Shown one piece after another: positions 55,084 to 63,648 of a stretch of DNA of 64,000 nt. The notes below the pieces were generated by a model, which worked only from the letters and a program-made list of their open reading frames with translations, was not told the DNA's origin and ran no database searches. Numbering within the stretch: position 1 is the stretch's first letter; each line of letters starts with the position of its first letter. Source of the DNA: DASPHG01 sp963849605 (lineage in GTDB: Bacteria > Actinomycetota > Thermoleophilia > Solirubrobacterales > Thermoleophilaceae); contig CAWKHX010000015.1 in NCBI GenBank assembly GCA_963849605.1, forward strand, positions 930,001 to 994,000, given 5' to 3'. The translations under genes were made by a program, and so were the position numbers.

Positions 55084-55911
55084 ATGCGCGGCGAACGCGG
55101 GCAGGCGGCGCTCGAGTGGGTCGGGCTGGTGCTGCTCATCGGGCTCGCGTGCGGCGCGGCCGTCGCGGCGGGCGCCGGCGCGATCGACGGGCGGCCGCTC
55201 GGCGCCGAGCTCGCCCGCGCGCTCGTCTGCGCGGCGCGGGGCGACTGCGACGACGAGGACGACGCGCTCCGCGACGCCTACGGCGACCGCGACGCCTCGC
55301 TCGTGCGCGAGTTCCTGCCGAGCCTCGTCTACGAGCCGCGCACGCGCACGCTGCCGGTGGACTTTCGCGACTGCCGCTCGCACCGCTGCTCGGACGCGCC
55401 CGACGAGGAGGGCCTCGACGTGCACCGCACGCGCCGGGCGGACGCGACGGTCTTCACCCACGTCGTCCGCGACGGCGGCGAGACCTTCATCCAGTACTGG
55501 CTCTACTACCCGGACTCGACGTCGACCTGGATGGGCTCGGCCGCGATCTGGAACCGGGTGATCGGGCGGATGACGAAGAAGGACTACCCGGGCTACCACC
55601 GCGACGACTGGGAGTCGGTCCAGGTCCGGATCGACGACGCGACCGGCGCCGCCCGCATCCGCGCGTCCGCGCACGGCGGACACAGCCCGTGGACCCGGTT
55701 CGGCGGCTGGAGCCGCGTCTCGTACGGCAGCCACGCCGGCCACATCCCGTTGCCGGCGCCCGACCCGGACGAGCGCACCACCACCGCGGCGGGGGTGCGG
55801 CTCGTCCCGATTGAGCACCTGAGCAGGGAAGAACTGGCGACCGAATTCGAGGTCACGCCCCCATGGGACAAGGCCGTGTACCTCGACCCGCGTAGTACCT
55901 CAACAGGCTGA
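55084..55911 (+). CDS. Membrane-tethered protein with TadE-like leader and Vps62-like domain
   Basis: A 275-aa protein. The first 30 residues, MRGERGQAALEWVGLVLLIG, look like a TadE/flp-type leader: a short basic segment, then GQAALEWVG before a hydrophobic helix, so it may be cleaved by a prepilin peptidase at Gly before Gln. The remainder is an extracellular domain with IQYWLYYPDSTSTWMGSAAI and PGYHRDDWESVQVRIDDATG, resembling the plant/fungal Vps62-like fold where a YW...DWE pattern recurs. It also has many acidic residues and two Cys pairs. The combination of pilin-like anchor and Vps62-like domain is unusual; function unknown. Confidence 0.7.
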   Translation: MRGERGQAALEWVGLVLLIGLACGAAVAAGAGAIDGRPLGAELARALVCAARGDCDDEDDALRDAYGDRDASLVREFLPSLVYEPRTRTLPVDFRDCRSHRCSDAPDEEGLDVHRTRRADATVFTHVVRDGGETFIQYWLYYPDSTSTWMGSAAIWNRVIGRMTKKDYPGYHRDDWESVQVRIDDATGAARIRASAHGGHSPWTRFGGWSRVSYGSHAGHIPLPAPDPDERTTTAAGVRLVPIEHLSREELATEFEVTPPWDKAVYLDPRSTSTG

Positions 55912-55930
55912 AAATCAGTCGATCGACCGA

Positions 55931-55959
55931 TTGACACCCGTTACGGCGTCCGATGGAAT
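55931..55959 (+). promoter_or_regulatory. Strong candidate promoter for a leaderless small ORF
   Basis: TTGACA (55931-55936), a 17-nt spacer and TGGAAT (55954-55959). Transcription would start at about 55966, 3 nt before the GTG at 55969, giving a leaderless or near-leaderless mRNA, which is common in actinobacteria. Confidence 0.55.
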
Positions 55960-55968
55960 CTGGCGCGC

Positions 55969-56145
55969 GTGGACTCTCCAGTCACAGATGGCCCTGCCCG
56001 CAAGCCGAGGCGCTACCGGCTCGTAACCGAGCGCGTAGGCGCGCAGAGCGAGCGCGTCAGGCGCTTCCGCCTCGCGCGGATGGAGGCGCTGCCGCGGCTC
56101 GAGCAACTCGAGCCGGCGCCCCGCACCGCGCGCTTCTCGCGCTAG
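55969..56145 (+). CDS. 58-aa basic small protein (first of three)
   Basis: GTG-started frame VDSPVTDGPARKPRRYRLVT, then ERVGAQSERVRRFRLARMEA and LPRLEQLEPAPRTARFSR. It is highly basic, without signal or helix. The core RY-L plus ERV-R-RL-RMEA is repeated in the next small ORF, which supports both being real proteins of one family. A strong promoter lies directly upstream. Function unknown; a nucleic-acid-binding role is suggested only by charge. Confidence 0.5.
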   Translation: MDSPVTDGPARKPRRYRLVTERVGAQSERVRRFRLARMEALPRLEQLEPAPRTARFSR

Positions 56146-56231
56146 CGCTGGACACCAGGTCCAACCCGAAGCCCTGAATTTGCGCCAAATGGCGGAAGAA
56201 ATCGGCGCCCGCCGGGTCGAACATCCCTGCC

Positions 56232-56390
56232 ATGAGGCAGCCGGGGGTCAAGCGATACGCACTCGCACGCGCAGGAATCGCGGCGGCGCGCCCTGAGGAG
56301 CGCGTCCAGCGGCTCCGGCTCGTGCGGATGGAGGCGATCGCAGAGGCGGACCGCAAGCGAGAGCGACCCGAAGGGAGAAGCGCAGCATGA
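56232..56390 (+). CDS. 52-aa basic small protein, paralogue of the preceding ORF
   Basis: ATG at 56232, MRQPGVKRYALARAGIAAAR followed by PEERVQRLRLVRMEAIAEAD and a basic-acidic tail. It shares RYxL, the spacing, and ERVxRxRLxRMEA with the 58-aa ORF at 55969. Its TGA overlaps the ATG of the next small ORF (ATGA), so they are coupled. An independent promoter is not obvious. Function unknown. Confidence 0.5.
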   Translation: MRQPGVKRYALARAGIAAARPEERVQRLRLVRMEAIAEADRKRERPEGRSAA

Positions 56391-56593
56391 GCGAATTCGA
56401 CTTCGCACCGAGGATGCGGTCGCGTGCGGCAGGGGTGGTGGGGGCGCACGTCGCGCTCGAGATGAGGAACGGCCGCTCGCTGACGGATGCGGTTGGGCAC
56501 CCGTTCGTGCAGGGGCACTACGACGAGCACCCGTTCCTGCTCGACGAGCTGGCCGCGGATCCAGCGGTACGAGCGGCACTCGTATCGGTTTAA
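56387..56593 (+). CDS. 68-aa small protein, third in cluster
   Basis: ATG at 56387, MSEFDFAPRMRSRAAGVVGA then HVALEMRNGRSLTDAVGHPF and VQGHYDEHPFLLDELAADPA. Two predicted helices are joined by a His-rich turn (GHPFVQGHYDEHPF). It is unlike the two preceding basic peptides in composition, so the pair-plus-partner layout resembles a small regulatory or toxin-antitoxin-like set, but no known family matches. A hairpin terminator follows at 56610-56649. Confidence 0.6.
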   Translation: MSEFDFAPRMRSRAAGVVGAHVALEMRNGRSLTDAVGHPFVQGHYDEHPFLLDELAADPAVRAALVSV

Positions 56594-56609
56594 GCCACCA
56601 GTAGGCCTC

Positions 56610-56649
56610 GGCCCCCGGCTTGACGACCTCCTCGAACGAGCCGGGGGCC
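56610..56649 (+). terminator. Hairpin terminator after the small-ORF cluster
   Basis: GGCCCCCGGCT (56610-56620) and AGCCGGGGGCC (56639-56649) form a perfect 11-bp stem with an 18-nt loop, followed by only TT. It separates the cluster from the convergent YdeI-type gene. Confidence 0.6.
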
Positions 56650-56657
56650 TTGGGCCG

Positions 56658-57218
56658 CTAGGGGTGGAGCTTCCGCCCCTCGGCGAGCATCTCGACGTAC
56701 TGAGCGATCCGCCGCGCGCGCGTCTCGGGCCGCTTCGCGTCCTGGATCCGGTAGAGGACCGCGTAGCGGTTCTGCGAGTCGAGCGTCTCGAAGAAGCGCG
56801 CCGCCGCCGGGTTCGCGTCGAGCTCCTTCTGCAGGTCGGGCGGCACGCTGATCCTCGACTGCGGCTCGTAGGCGTTGTCGAGCCGGCCGTCGGCCTTCGC
56901 CTCCTCGTACTCGCGCAGCCCCGCCGGGCGGACGCGGTCGGCCGCGATCAGCGCCTCGACCTTCTCCCTGTTGATCTGCGACCACTTGCTCCCGCGCCGG
57001 CGCGGCGTGAAGCGCTGGAGGAACCAGTTCTCGTCGAACGCCTTGCGCTGGCCGTCGATCCAGCCGAAGCAGAGCGCTACCTCGAGCGCCTCGGCGTGCG
57101 TGACGCTCTCGATGCCCGACGCCTTCTTGGCGATCTTCAGCCAGATGCCGTCTGTCCGCTCGTGCTCGTCCTCGAGCCACGCCTCCCAGTCGGCCGCCGT
57201 CGCGAACGCGCGCTCCAT
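56658..57218 (-). CDS. YdeI/OmpD-associated family protein
   Basis: A 186-aa protein starting at the ATG at 57218 (MERAFATAADWEAWLEDEHE), overlapping the ABC-F stop by ATGA. Family signatures are DGIWLKIAKKASGIESVTHA, EALEVALCFGWIDGQRKAFD and NWFLQRFTPRRRGSKWSQIN, and the C-terminal helical part has ARFFETLDSQNRYAVLYRIQ. The family is a widespread bacterial one with proposed stress or DNA-related roles but no proven activity. The frame is open into the ABC-F region only because of a frameshift there. Confidence 0.93.
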   Translation of the reverse strand: MERAFATAADWEAWLEDEHERTDGIWLKIAKKASGIESVTHAEALEVALCFGWIDGQRKAFDENWFLQRFTPRRRGSKWSQINREKVEALIAADRVRPAGLREYEEAKADGRLDNAYEPQSRISVPPDLQKELDANPAAARFFETLDSQNRYAVLYRIQDAKRPETRARRIAQYVEMLAEGRKLHP

Positions 57219-59084
57219 CAGCCCGCCTCGAGCGCGCCGAGCTGCTCGTAGAGCTCCTCGACCTTCCGCTTCGCTTCCTCGTGGCGCTTCGTCGAGCGCG
57301 CGGTCGAGGTGGGGGACGCCCATGCCGACGGGTCGGCGAGCTCGTCCTCGAGCGCGCGCAGCGACTCCTCGGCCGCCTCGATCTCGCGCTCGAGCACGCC
57401 GATCCGGCGCTTGCGGTCCTTCGAGATGCCGGCGGGCTTGGGCTTCGGCTTCTTCTCCTTGGCCGCCTTCGGCGGCGCCGCCAGCGCCTTGCGCTCCTCG
57501 CGCACGCGCAGGTAGTCGGCCCAGCCGCCCAGGTAGCTCTCGAGCTTGCGGTCCTCGATCGCGATCGTGCGCGTGCCGACCGCGTCGAGCAGCGCGCGGT
57601 CGTGCGAGACGAGCAGCAGCGTGCCGTCGAAGGAGCGCAGCGCGTCCTCGAGCGCCTCGCGGCTCTCGAGGTCGAGGTGGTTCGTGGGCTCGTCGATCAC
57701 GAGGAAGTTCGCGCCGCTGTGGACGAGCACCGCGAGCGAGAGCCGCCGCCGCTCGCCGCCGCTCAGGCCCTCGAGCGGCTTCTCGGCCTCCTCGCCGCTG
57801 AAGAGGAACCGGCCGAGGAGAGCGCGCGCCTTGTTCGGCGTCAGGCCGGTGGCGCGCTGCGCGGCCTCGAGCACGGTGCCCTCGCGGCCGAGCTCCTCGG
57901 CGTGCTGCGAGAGGTAGCCGACGTCCACGTTGTGCCCGCGCCGGAGCTTGCCCCGCTCCAGCTCGCGCCCGCCGACGAGCGTCTCGATCAGGGTCGTCTT
58001 GCCGCTGCCGTTCGGGCCGACGAGCGCGACGTGCTCGCCGCGCTCGAGCCACAGCTCGGCGTCGTCGAGCAGGGGCTTGTCGCCCGCCCGCAGCGTCGCC
58101 TTCTCCAGCTCGAGGATCGTGCGCCCGGCGCGCGTCGCCTTCTCGAACTTGAAGCCGAGCGCCTTGCCGTCGCGCGGGCCGCGCTCGACGCGGTCGATCC
58201 TCTGGAGCTTCTTCGCGCGCGACTGCGCCTGCCGCGCGCGCGTGCCCGCGCGGAAGCGGGTGACGAACCGCTCGAGCCGCGCGATCTCGGCCTCCTGGCG
58301 CTCGATCGCGCGCCCGAGCGCGAGCTCGCGCGCCGCCTGCTCCTTGCGCCACGCGTGCCACGGGCCCTTGAAGAAGCGCCCGCGGCCGCCCTCGAGCTCG
58401 AGCACGGCGGTGCCGACGGCCTCGAGGAACCAGCGGTCGTGGGCGACGAGGATGACCGCGGCGTCGATCGTCGTCAGCTCGCGCTCGAGCCACTCGAGCG
58501 ACTCGATGTCGAGGTGGTTCGTCGGCTCGTCGAGCAGCAGCAGGTCCGGGTCGCCGGCGAGCGTGCGCGCGAGCGAGGCGCGCGTCAGCTCGCCGCCCGA
58601 GAAGGTGTCGAGCCGGCGGTCGAGGTCCGCGTCGTGGAAGCCGAGCCCGCGGACGACGCCCATCGCGCGCTCGCGCCAGTTGTAGCCGCCGGCGTGCTCG
58701 AGCCTCGCCTGCGCGCGCGAGTAGGCGTCGAGCGTGGCGGCGCGCGGCGTCGCCCTCGGCCATCTTCTGCTCGAGCGCCGCGAGCTCTTGCTCGAGCGCG
58801 ATCAGGTCGCCGCAGCCGCCGAGCACGTAGTCGCGCAGCGACAGGTCGCGGTCGCGCGGCGGGCGCTGGTCGTGGAGCGCGACGCGCGTGCCCTTCGCGA
58901 AGACGAGCTCGCCCGAGTCGACCGACGTCTCGCCCGCGAGCATCCGCAGCAGCGTCGTCTTGCCGGAGCCGTTGCGCCCGGACAGGGTCAGCCGCTCGCG
59001 GCGCTCGAGCTTGAACGAGACGCCGCGAAAGAGCGGCTCCCCGGCGATGTCCTTGCCGAGGTCGGATGCGATGCAGACGGCCAC
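57218..59084 (-). CDS. ABC-F family ATPase (frameshifted)
   Basis: A duplicated ABC ATPase without membrane domains, acting on ribosomes. The N-terminal part (59084 to about 58745) has MAVCIASDLGKDIAGEPLFR, LSGRNGSGKTTLLRMLAGET and reaches KMAEGDAAR. Removing one C near 58740 continues as ATLDAYSRAQARLEHAGGYN into GLGFHDADLDRRLDTFSGGE, LLLLDEPTNHLDIESLEWLE, the linker and a second cassette VGPNGSGKTTLIETLVGGRE and LSGGERRRLSLAVLVHSGAN. The ABC-F linker between cassettes is rich in Arg/Gln. The C-terminal coiled coil (EREIEAAEESLRALEDELAD) is typical. Role: translation factor or antibiotic-resistance type; the class is not decidable. Confidence 0.92.
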
Positions 59085-59118
59085 GCCCCGATCGTAGGGG
59101 CGTGGCTCGCCTGGACGG

Positions 59119-59524
59119 CTATGCGGAGGCGGGTACCGCCAGCGCGGCGTTCATGGTCGCGGAGTCCGCCAGCTGGCGGAATTGGGTGACCTTGCCGTCC
59201 CGAACTGTCCACACGTGGGCGGCCGGCATCGAGAGCTTGTTGCCGCTCTCCTTCGCCGTGCCCTTGTGCGTGAAGCACGACGACCCGGTCGCCGTCCGCG
59301 AGGATCTCCTCGGGCGTGACGTCGAAGTCGTCGAAGTCGTTCGTGACCGGGCCGAAGACGTTCTCGGCGACTGCCTCGGGGCCGTGGTACTGGCCGCCGT
59401 AGGGCATGCCCTCGGCTTCGTTCCACTCGATGTCTCGTCGAATCCGGCGAGCACCGTCGGGCACGTCACCCTTAGCGAATGCCTCGTACAGGCTGCGTAC
59501 GAGGGCGATGTTGTCGTGACTCAT
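59119..59524 (-). CDS. NTF2-fold (SnoaL-like) protein (frameshifted)
   Basis: Begins at the ATG at 59524: MSHDNIALVRSLYEAFAKGD, GGQYHGPEAVAENVFGPVTN and FDVTPEEILADGDRVVVLH. One base change near 59275 continues it as HKGTAKESGNKLSMPAAHVW, TVRDGKVTQFRQLADSATMN, ending at 59119. The repaired length of about 134 aa is normal for the family. It is the fourth NTF2-fold protein in 7 kb. Function unknown. Confidence 0.8.
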
Positions 59525-59591
59525 GCGAGTCCTCTCATTGGGTACTCCGAGGGTAGTCGCGATGGGCGCGCGCGATGAGATTCTTTTTCAG

Positions 59592-60472
59592 CTACGCCGC
59601 GCGGGCCGAGACGATCCACACGGACGCCGGCGCGCGCACGGCGCCGTCCGGGTCCAGGTACTTCTCGTACATCTCGCGCAGGGCTTCTCGTCGATCTGCG
59701 GCCGGAACGGTTCCGCCTTCTCGCCCGCGAGCCGCAGGATCTCGCCGGCCGGGCCGATCGAGGTGACGAGGTCGATCGCCTCCTGGATGCCGGACCCGGC
59801 GGTGATCGGCTTGTCCGAGCGGTGGAACGAGATGTCCTCGAAGCCGGCGATCGTGAGCTGGTTGCTGACCGTGTTCGCGTTCCCCATCGAGAACGGGCCC
59901 GGGCCGCAGGTCGGCTCGTCCGAGTCCTCCGGGTCGGGGTGGTCGATGAACTGCAGGACGATCTGCTCGGCCTCCGCGGTCCAGAGGTTGTCCTCCTTCG
60001 GCCGCCAGACGCACCAGCAGATTTCGCCGCCGGGCTTCAGCATCTTGTGGACGTTGCGCATCGCGGCGACCGGGTTCGCGAAGAACATGACGCCCATGCG
60101 CGAGAAGGCGTAGTCGAAGGTCTCGTCGAGCGCGGACGCCTGCGGGTCGAGGACCTCGAAGCGGATGTTCTCGACGCCGGCCTCCTTGGCCTCCTCAATC
60201 GACAGCTCGATGAAGTTCGGCGCCGCGTCGATCCCGACCGCGTCGCCGTCGGGGCCGACGAGCTTGGCGAGCTGCTGCGTCGTGTCGCCGAAGCCGCAGC
60301 CGATGTCGATCACGCGCCCGCCGACGGGCGGCGGGTAGAGGGCCATCGCGGCGTCGCTGTGGAGGCCGAGCCCGCTGGTGAGGATGTGGCGGTACTGCTT
60401 GAAGCGGTCGAAGAGGACGCCGTCCCACGCCTCGACCGCCTCTTCGTTACCTACGGCAACGCTCGATTCCAT
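59592..60472 (-). CDS. Class I SAM-dependent methyltransferase (3' frameshift)
   Basis: A methyltransferase of about 293 aa. SAM motif I is GGRVIDIGCGFGDTTQQLAK (about residue 52), then DAVGIDAAPNFIELSIEEAK, DYAFSRMGVMFFANPVAAMR and LKPGGEICWCVWRPKEDNLW. The long C-terminal domain (TNVSNQL-type segment, GFEDISFHRSDKPITAGSG) resembles ubiquinone/menaquinone or polyketide O-methyltransferases. Near 59680 one extra base disrupts the end; the correct tail is ALREMYEKYLDPDGAVRAPA then SVWIVSARAA, ending at 59592. Substrate unknown. Confidence 0.9.
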
Positions 60473-60512
60473 ACGGGCCAGTCCTTCCAGGTCGCGGGTC
60501 CGTTACAGCAAC

Positions 60513-60553
60513 GGGCCTCCCGCGACGAGGGTACTGCCGCGGGAGGCCCTTTT
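60513..60553 (+). terminator. Intrinsic terminator reading on the plus strand
   Basis: GGGCCTCCCGCG (60513-60524) and CGCGGGAGGCCC (60538-60549) form a perfect 12-bp stem followed by TTTT. No plus-strand gene ends here, so it may end an unannotated short RNA or serve the divergent methyltransferase leader. From 60554 to 60759 there is no ORF; a GCCGCTTACGCGCGATAGCC segment at 60568-60588 resembles one at 26113. Confidence 0.7.
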
Positions 60554-60759
60554 CCAACTGCTGGCGCCGCTTACGCGCGATAGCCGCGTGTTGCAGTGAA
60601 CGTTCAAAGCGGTACGCAATCTGGCCGGGTCAGGGCGCTCTGCAGGCAGGCTCGGCGGCGTGATTGGGCGACGTGGAACCCTGCAAACCTCGCGTAGCAT
60701 CGGTGAGTAGTGCTCCTGCCGGAGCGGGCTCGCAATGTGGACGACACATCGGGGTAGAT

Positions 60760-61485
60760 TCAGATCAGGTTGCGGTAGTAGGCCAGGTGGTGGATCGCGC
60801 ATAGCGCTAGGCAGTTCACGACGGCGCTGATCCCCTCCTCGTGTGTATCTTCGACGATGTGCGCCGCTTGGACCAATGCGGGCTCGCGCAGCGCGCAGAC
60901 TGTGCACCGGGTGCGGTAGGCGCGCAGAACGTCGCGTCGGAAGCGGTACTGATGCAGTCGCACGTACTTCCTGCAGCGCGTAAGCGCGCGCGTCGGGGGT
61001 CGAGACGATCCTTCCCCAGCTGTATCCGCGACGGCAAGCCGACCTCCAGCAGGACATGCGAGCGGCTGGATAGTCGGCGTGACAAACGCGGCTCAATTAC
61101 AAGTAGCTGACGGGGGCGAGGCGTGAAAGTGGATCAGCGGCACCTGCAGCTCATACGCCGCGCGGAGCGCGCGGTTGTGGCTGGTCGATGTCGCCGCACG
61201 GTAGTGGTAGAGAATAGTCGGCTGTTGCTGTCGAGTTCGTCGTCGTATGCGCGCTTCTTGCCGGCGACGATTGGTGCAGTAGTGACGTAGCGCAGCCTGT
61301 CCACGTTGCTGTCGTGCTCGGTGAATTCCTTCTGGATGAGACCGAAGTATAATCCGCTCGCCGCGATACACAAAGCCTTCGCGGATCGCGGTGATCGGCA
61401 CTACGTCTTGGAAGCGCCTGTTGAGCTCGCGCGCTTGCGCTTGCGCGGCAAGACGTAGCTCACGGTCTGGATCCAGCGGCGCCAC
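60760..61485 (-). pseudogene. HNH restriction-type endonuclease, broken by several frameshifts
   Basis: Fragments in several frames align in order with the actinobacterial HNH restriction-endonuclease family: APLDPDRELRLAAQAQAREL and ITAIREGFVYRGERI from GTG 61485; RLRYVTTAPIVAGKKRAYDD and ELDSNSRLF; ALRAAYELQVPLIHFH; DARAYALQEVR; and finally MRLHQYRFRRDVLRAYRTRC, LVQAAHIVEDTHEEG and LALCAIHHLAYYRNLI (60963-60760). The AHI, N and HH residues of the HNH nuclease are visible. The protein stops 20-30 residues early compared with the family. Base composition is visibly less GC-rich than elsewhere. It may be a true pseudogene, a sequencing-damaged gene, or both. Confidence 0.7.
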
Positions 61486-61533
61486 AGGAGGAGAGATTCG
61501 CGGAGGCGTAGTCTGCGTGCAAGCGGTTGCCGG

Positions 61534-62186
61534 TTAGGCAACTGCGTCGAGCAGAGTGCGCAGCTCGCGTACGCGAGTGGTCGGCAGCATCGAATCTCGG
61601 CGGCGCAGGTGGTCGCACAACATTCGACAGGGCAGGATCAGCACCCGCGGCGTCGGCTGACGGGTCGATAGAGGTAGGCACGACTGAATACCAGGAGCGC
61701 GTCTACCTGCTCGCCTGTGACGCGCTCGAGCTATTCCGCTGGGCGTACGCCTGCTCGAGCATCCGTTCGTCTATCTGACTGACCTGAACGCGGCCGCCGT
61801 GGCTTTTGGTTTCCACGGTAGAAGACACCGCCGGGGCCTAGAATAACGTGGTCGATGTTGCCCCTGCCTGTATTCACGTCATGGACAACCTCCCAACCCT
61901 CGGCCGCGAGGTCTGCCAACAACCGGCCGACCGTTTCCTCACCCGTCGCCCCGCGATCCCAGCGGTCGACATTTGCCAGGCCGTACCGATCGATCGCGAG
62001 GAAGGCCGCGATCGCGGCGAAGTTGAAGAGGGCGAATTCGAGACTGTCGATGCCGAAAGCGACCGCCCCAACAACTCCAACGAGGACGATAGCGACGATG
62101 TAGATGAGCCAGTCGAAGAGCGCGAGTCGGCGCGTCGTCTGTCGGGCGTAGCGCCGCCGCTTCGCTCGTATCTCGCTCGCGCGCAA
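61534..62186 (-). pseudogene. NERD-domain (nuclease-related) protein, broken
   Basis: An N-terminal membrane anchor (RLALFDWLIYIVAIVLVGVV and FALFNFAAIAAFLAIDRYGL) is followed by the NERD domain GATGEETVGRLLADLAAEGW, VVHDVNTGRGNIDHVILGPG and, after one base is removed near 61812, VFYVETKSHGGRVQVSQID with the catalytic E-x-K. Two more shifts lead through LERVTGEQVDALLVFSRAYL and RPVSRRRG, then VLILPCRMLCDHLRRRDSML to a stop at 61534. The gene lies just before the HNH gene on the same strand. Nuclease-like membrane protein, possibly defence related. At least three frameshifts make it non-functional as written. Confidence 0.7.
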
Positions 62187-62195
62187 GGAAAGCTA

Positions 62196-62895
62196 CTTGG
62201 GAGGTGGGGAGAGGATGTGGTGCTGCGTACTGAACGTTGATGAACACGGAGCGCGACTTGTTGCCGCGATGGTTCTCGTCCGCGCGGATACGCGCACGCC
62301 ACCGGCCGTCGCGCTTCGCGACGAAGTCCTCGCTGTAGATCGAGGTCTCGTCGGTCTGCTCCGCCCCGAGCGGCGTCGTCATGACGGTCTTCCAGGTCCC
62401 GCTCGGCCGCATGCGCTGCAGGAGGACGTGCTCGCCCTCATGCGCCGGGCCGACGCGGCCCGAGAACGTGATCGTCTGGCCCTCGACCGGCGTGCGGTCG
62501 CTGACGCGGCGCGTGATCTTCATGCGCGACTTGACGAGGATCTCGCCGCTCGTCTCGTCCGGGGTCAGGTCCGCCACGGTCCGGTAGTTCGTGTGCTCCT
62601 GGGGCTGCGCGCTGAACGTGTAGTCGCCGTTCGCGTCGGTCGTGGTCGTCTCCACTTCCTTGAACGCGCCCGTGAATGGATGCGGGTTCTCCTGGAGCTC
62701 GATCGTCTTGCCGGCGTTGTCAGGTCCGCGCAGGCGGCCGGTGACTGCCACCTGCCGCGGCCACGTCTGGATCGTCGGATCGATCTCGATCGTCAGGTCC
62801 GGATTGGTGTTGTCCTTCTTGGCCGTTGCTCCCAACGGCACTAGTAGCGCGGCGATCGCCGTGAGGGCGGCTGCCGCCGAGAGTGCTCTCTTCAT
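62196..62895 (-). CDS. Secreted protein with Ig-like repeats
   Basis: A signal peptide MKRALSAAAALTAIAALLVP (ATG at 62895) precedes two beta-sandwich repeats: IQTWPRQVAVTGRLRGPDNA with TIELQENPHPFTGAFKEVET, and SRMKITRRVSDRTPVEGQTI with FSGRVGPAHEGEHVLLQRMR. These are typical bacterial Ig-like or surface-exposed domains. The annotated frame runs on past RSVFINVQYAAP into the NERD gene; a one-base shift would end it at TAG near 62196 (HHILSPPPK). It has no catalytic motif; a structural or adhesive extracellular role is likely. Divergent from the small ORF at 63054. Confidence 0.75.
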
Positions 62896-63053
62896 GGTTC
62901 GGTGTTCCTCCCGAAATTGCTTGTCAGGTCTCTTTTGGAACGCATGAAAGCGCCCGATGTTCCGGGGTTTGAAACGGCCGTTTCCGGGGTAGGCGCGAGC
63001 GCCGCCAAACGCGCGCGCGATTGCACAACTTTCGCCGCGGGTAGCCTCCCGGC

Positions 63054-63333
63054 AGTGGCAGCGATCGTCGCACTCATCCAAGCCGGAAGGCGCGTCCCGT
63101 GGGCGAAGCTCATCGCCGCGGCGACATTCGTCTACGAGCGCGCCAAGAACAACCTGACGCAGGCGGAGCGGCGCGAGCTCGGGACGCTGCTCAAGAAGAC
63201 GAAGGGCGATCCGCGGAAGCTGAATGCGAAGGAGCGCTCGCGGGTCCGGAACCTGGTCGTGAAGGGTCACCGGCCGGAAGCCGAGCTAGCAGTCGGTTTG
63301 TGCCGGCGAAGCTCGCTGGTCGGCACGCAATAG
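63054..63333 (+). CDS. Small conserved hypothetical protein
   Basis: About 92 aa from a GTG at 63054 (VAAIVALIQAGRRVPWAKLI, AAATFVYERAKNNLTQAERR, ELGTLLKKTKGDPRKLNAKE, RSRVRNLVVKGHRPEAE). The open frame starts farther upstream at 62902, but that part is atypical. It is a soluble, highly basic, helical protein of a type common in actinobacteria. Function unknown; the charge suggests nucleic-acid contact. It precedes the accessory end region. Confidence 0.55.
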
Positions 63334-63585
63334 CCAGGCGACCATTCGCAAGGCGAGTACCTTGCCGCGGATCTCGCCGCATGGCGCCGGGACTTCTTGC
63401 ACGAGGAGCGTTAGCGCTTCAACGGCTATGGAAAGCGACTCATGGTCACGCGCTCGCCCAGCGGCGGTGACATGTGCGGCCAGTTCGAAGAAAACCCGCT
63501 CGTCTTGCGGCCGGGAGTCTGCGTCACGGTTCCCCGCTATGCCTGCCACGCAGACCAATATCGCGGTGCGGCGATCGATATCCAC
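63286..63585 (-). CDS. Possible 99-aa hypothetical protein
   Basis: MDIDRRTAILVCVAGIAGNR followed by RVFFELAAHVTAAGRARDHE, SLSIAVEALTLLVQEVPAPC and LALRMVAWLLRADQ. The composition and helical periodicity are protein-like, and no other frame covers this stretch well, but no family is recognised. It overlaps the 3' end of the plus-strand small ORF by 48 nt, so at most one is likely to be correct there. The rest of 63334-63648 shows no other gene. Confidence 0.35.
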   Translation of the reverse strand: MDIDRRTAILVCVAGIAGNRDADSRPQDERVFFELAAHVTAAGRARDHESLSIAVEALTLLVQEVPAPCGEIRGKVLALRMVAWLLRADQRASPAQTDC

Positions 63586-63648
63586 ATAAGTCGAACCACG
63601 TCGGGAGTCACTCGTCAGAGACGAGGTTCTGGGCCTATCTTGGGCGCT

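Noticed and set aside
56057..56530. A 157-codon minus-strand ORF across the small-ORF cluster
   Set aside because: Its composition is antisense-like and it conflicts with the promoter, coupled starts and the repeated motif on the plus strand.
56658..59084. An 808-codon ABC-F/YdeI fusion
   Set aside because: It arises from the ABC-F frameshift near 58740; the middle is a shadow and the two genes have separate starts and stops.
61939..63270. A 443-codon minus-strand frame around the Ig-like protein
   Set aside because: Only the stretch from MKRALSAAAAL to INVQYA looks native; the flanks are shadows of the small ORF and of the NERD gene.
63580..63625. tRNA-like GTGGTTCGACTTAT on the minus strand
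   Set aside because: There is no matching T-stem, acceptor stem or anticodon arm within tRNA distance.
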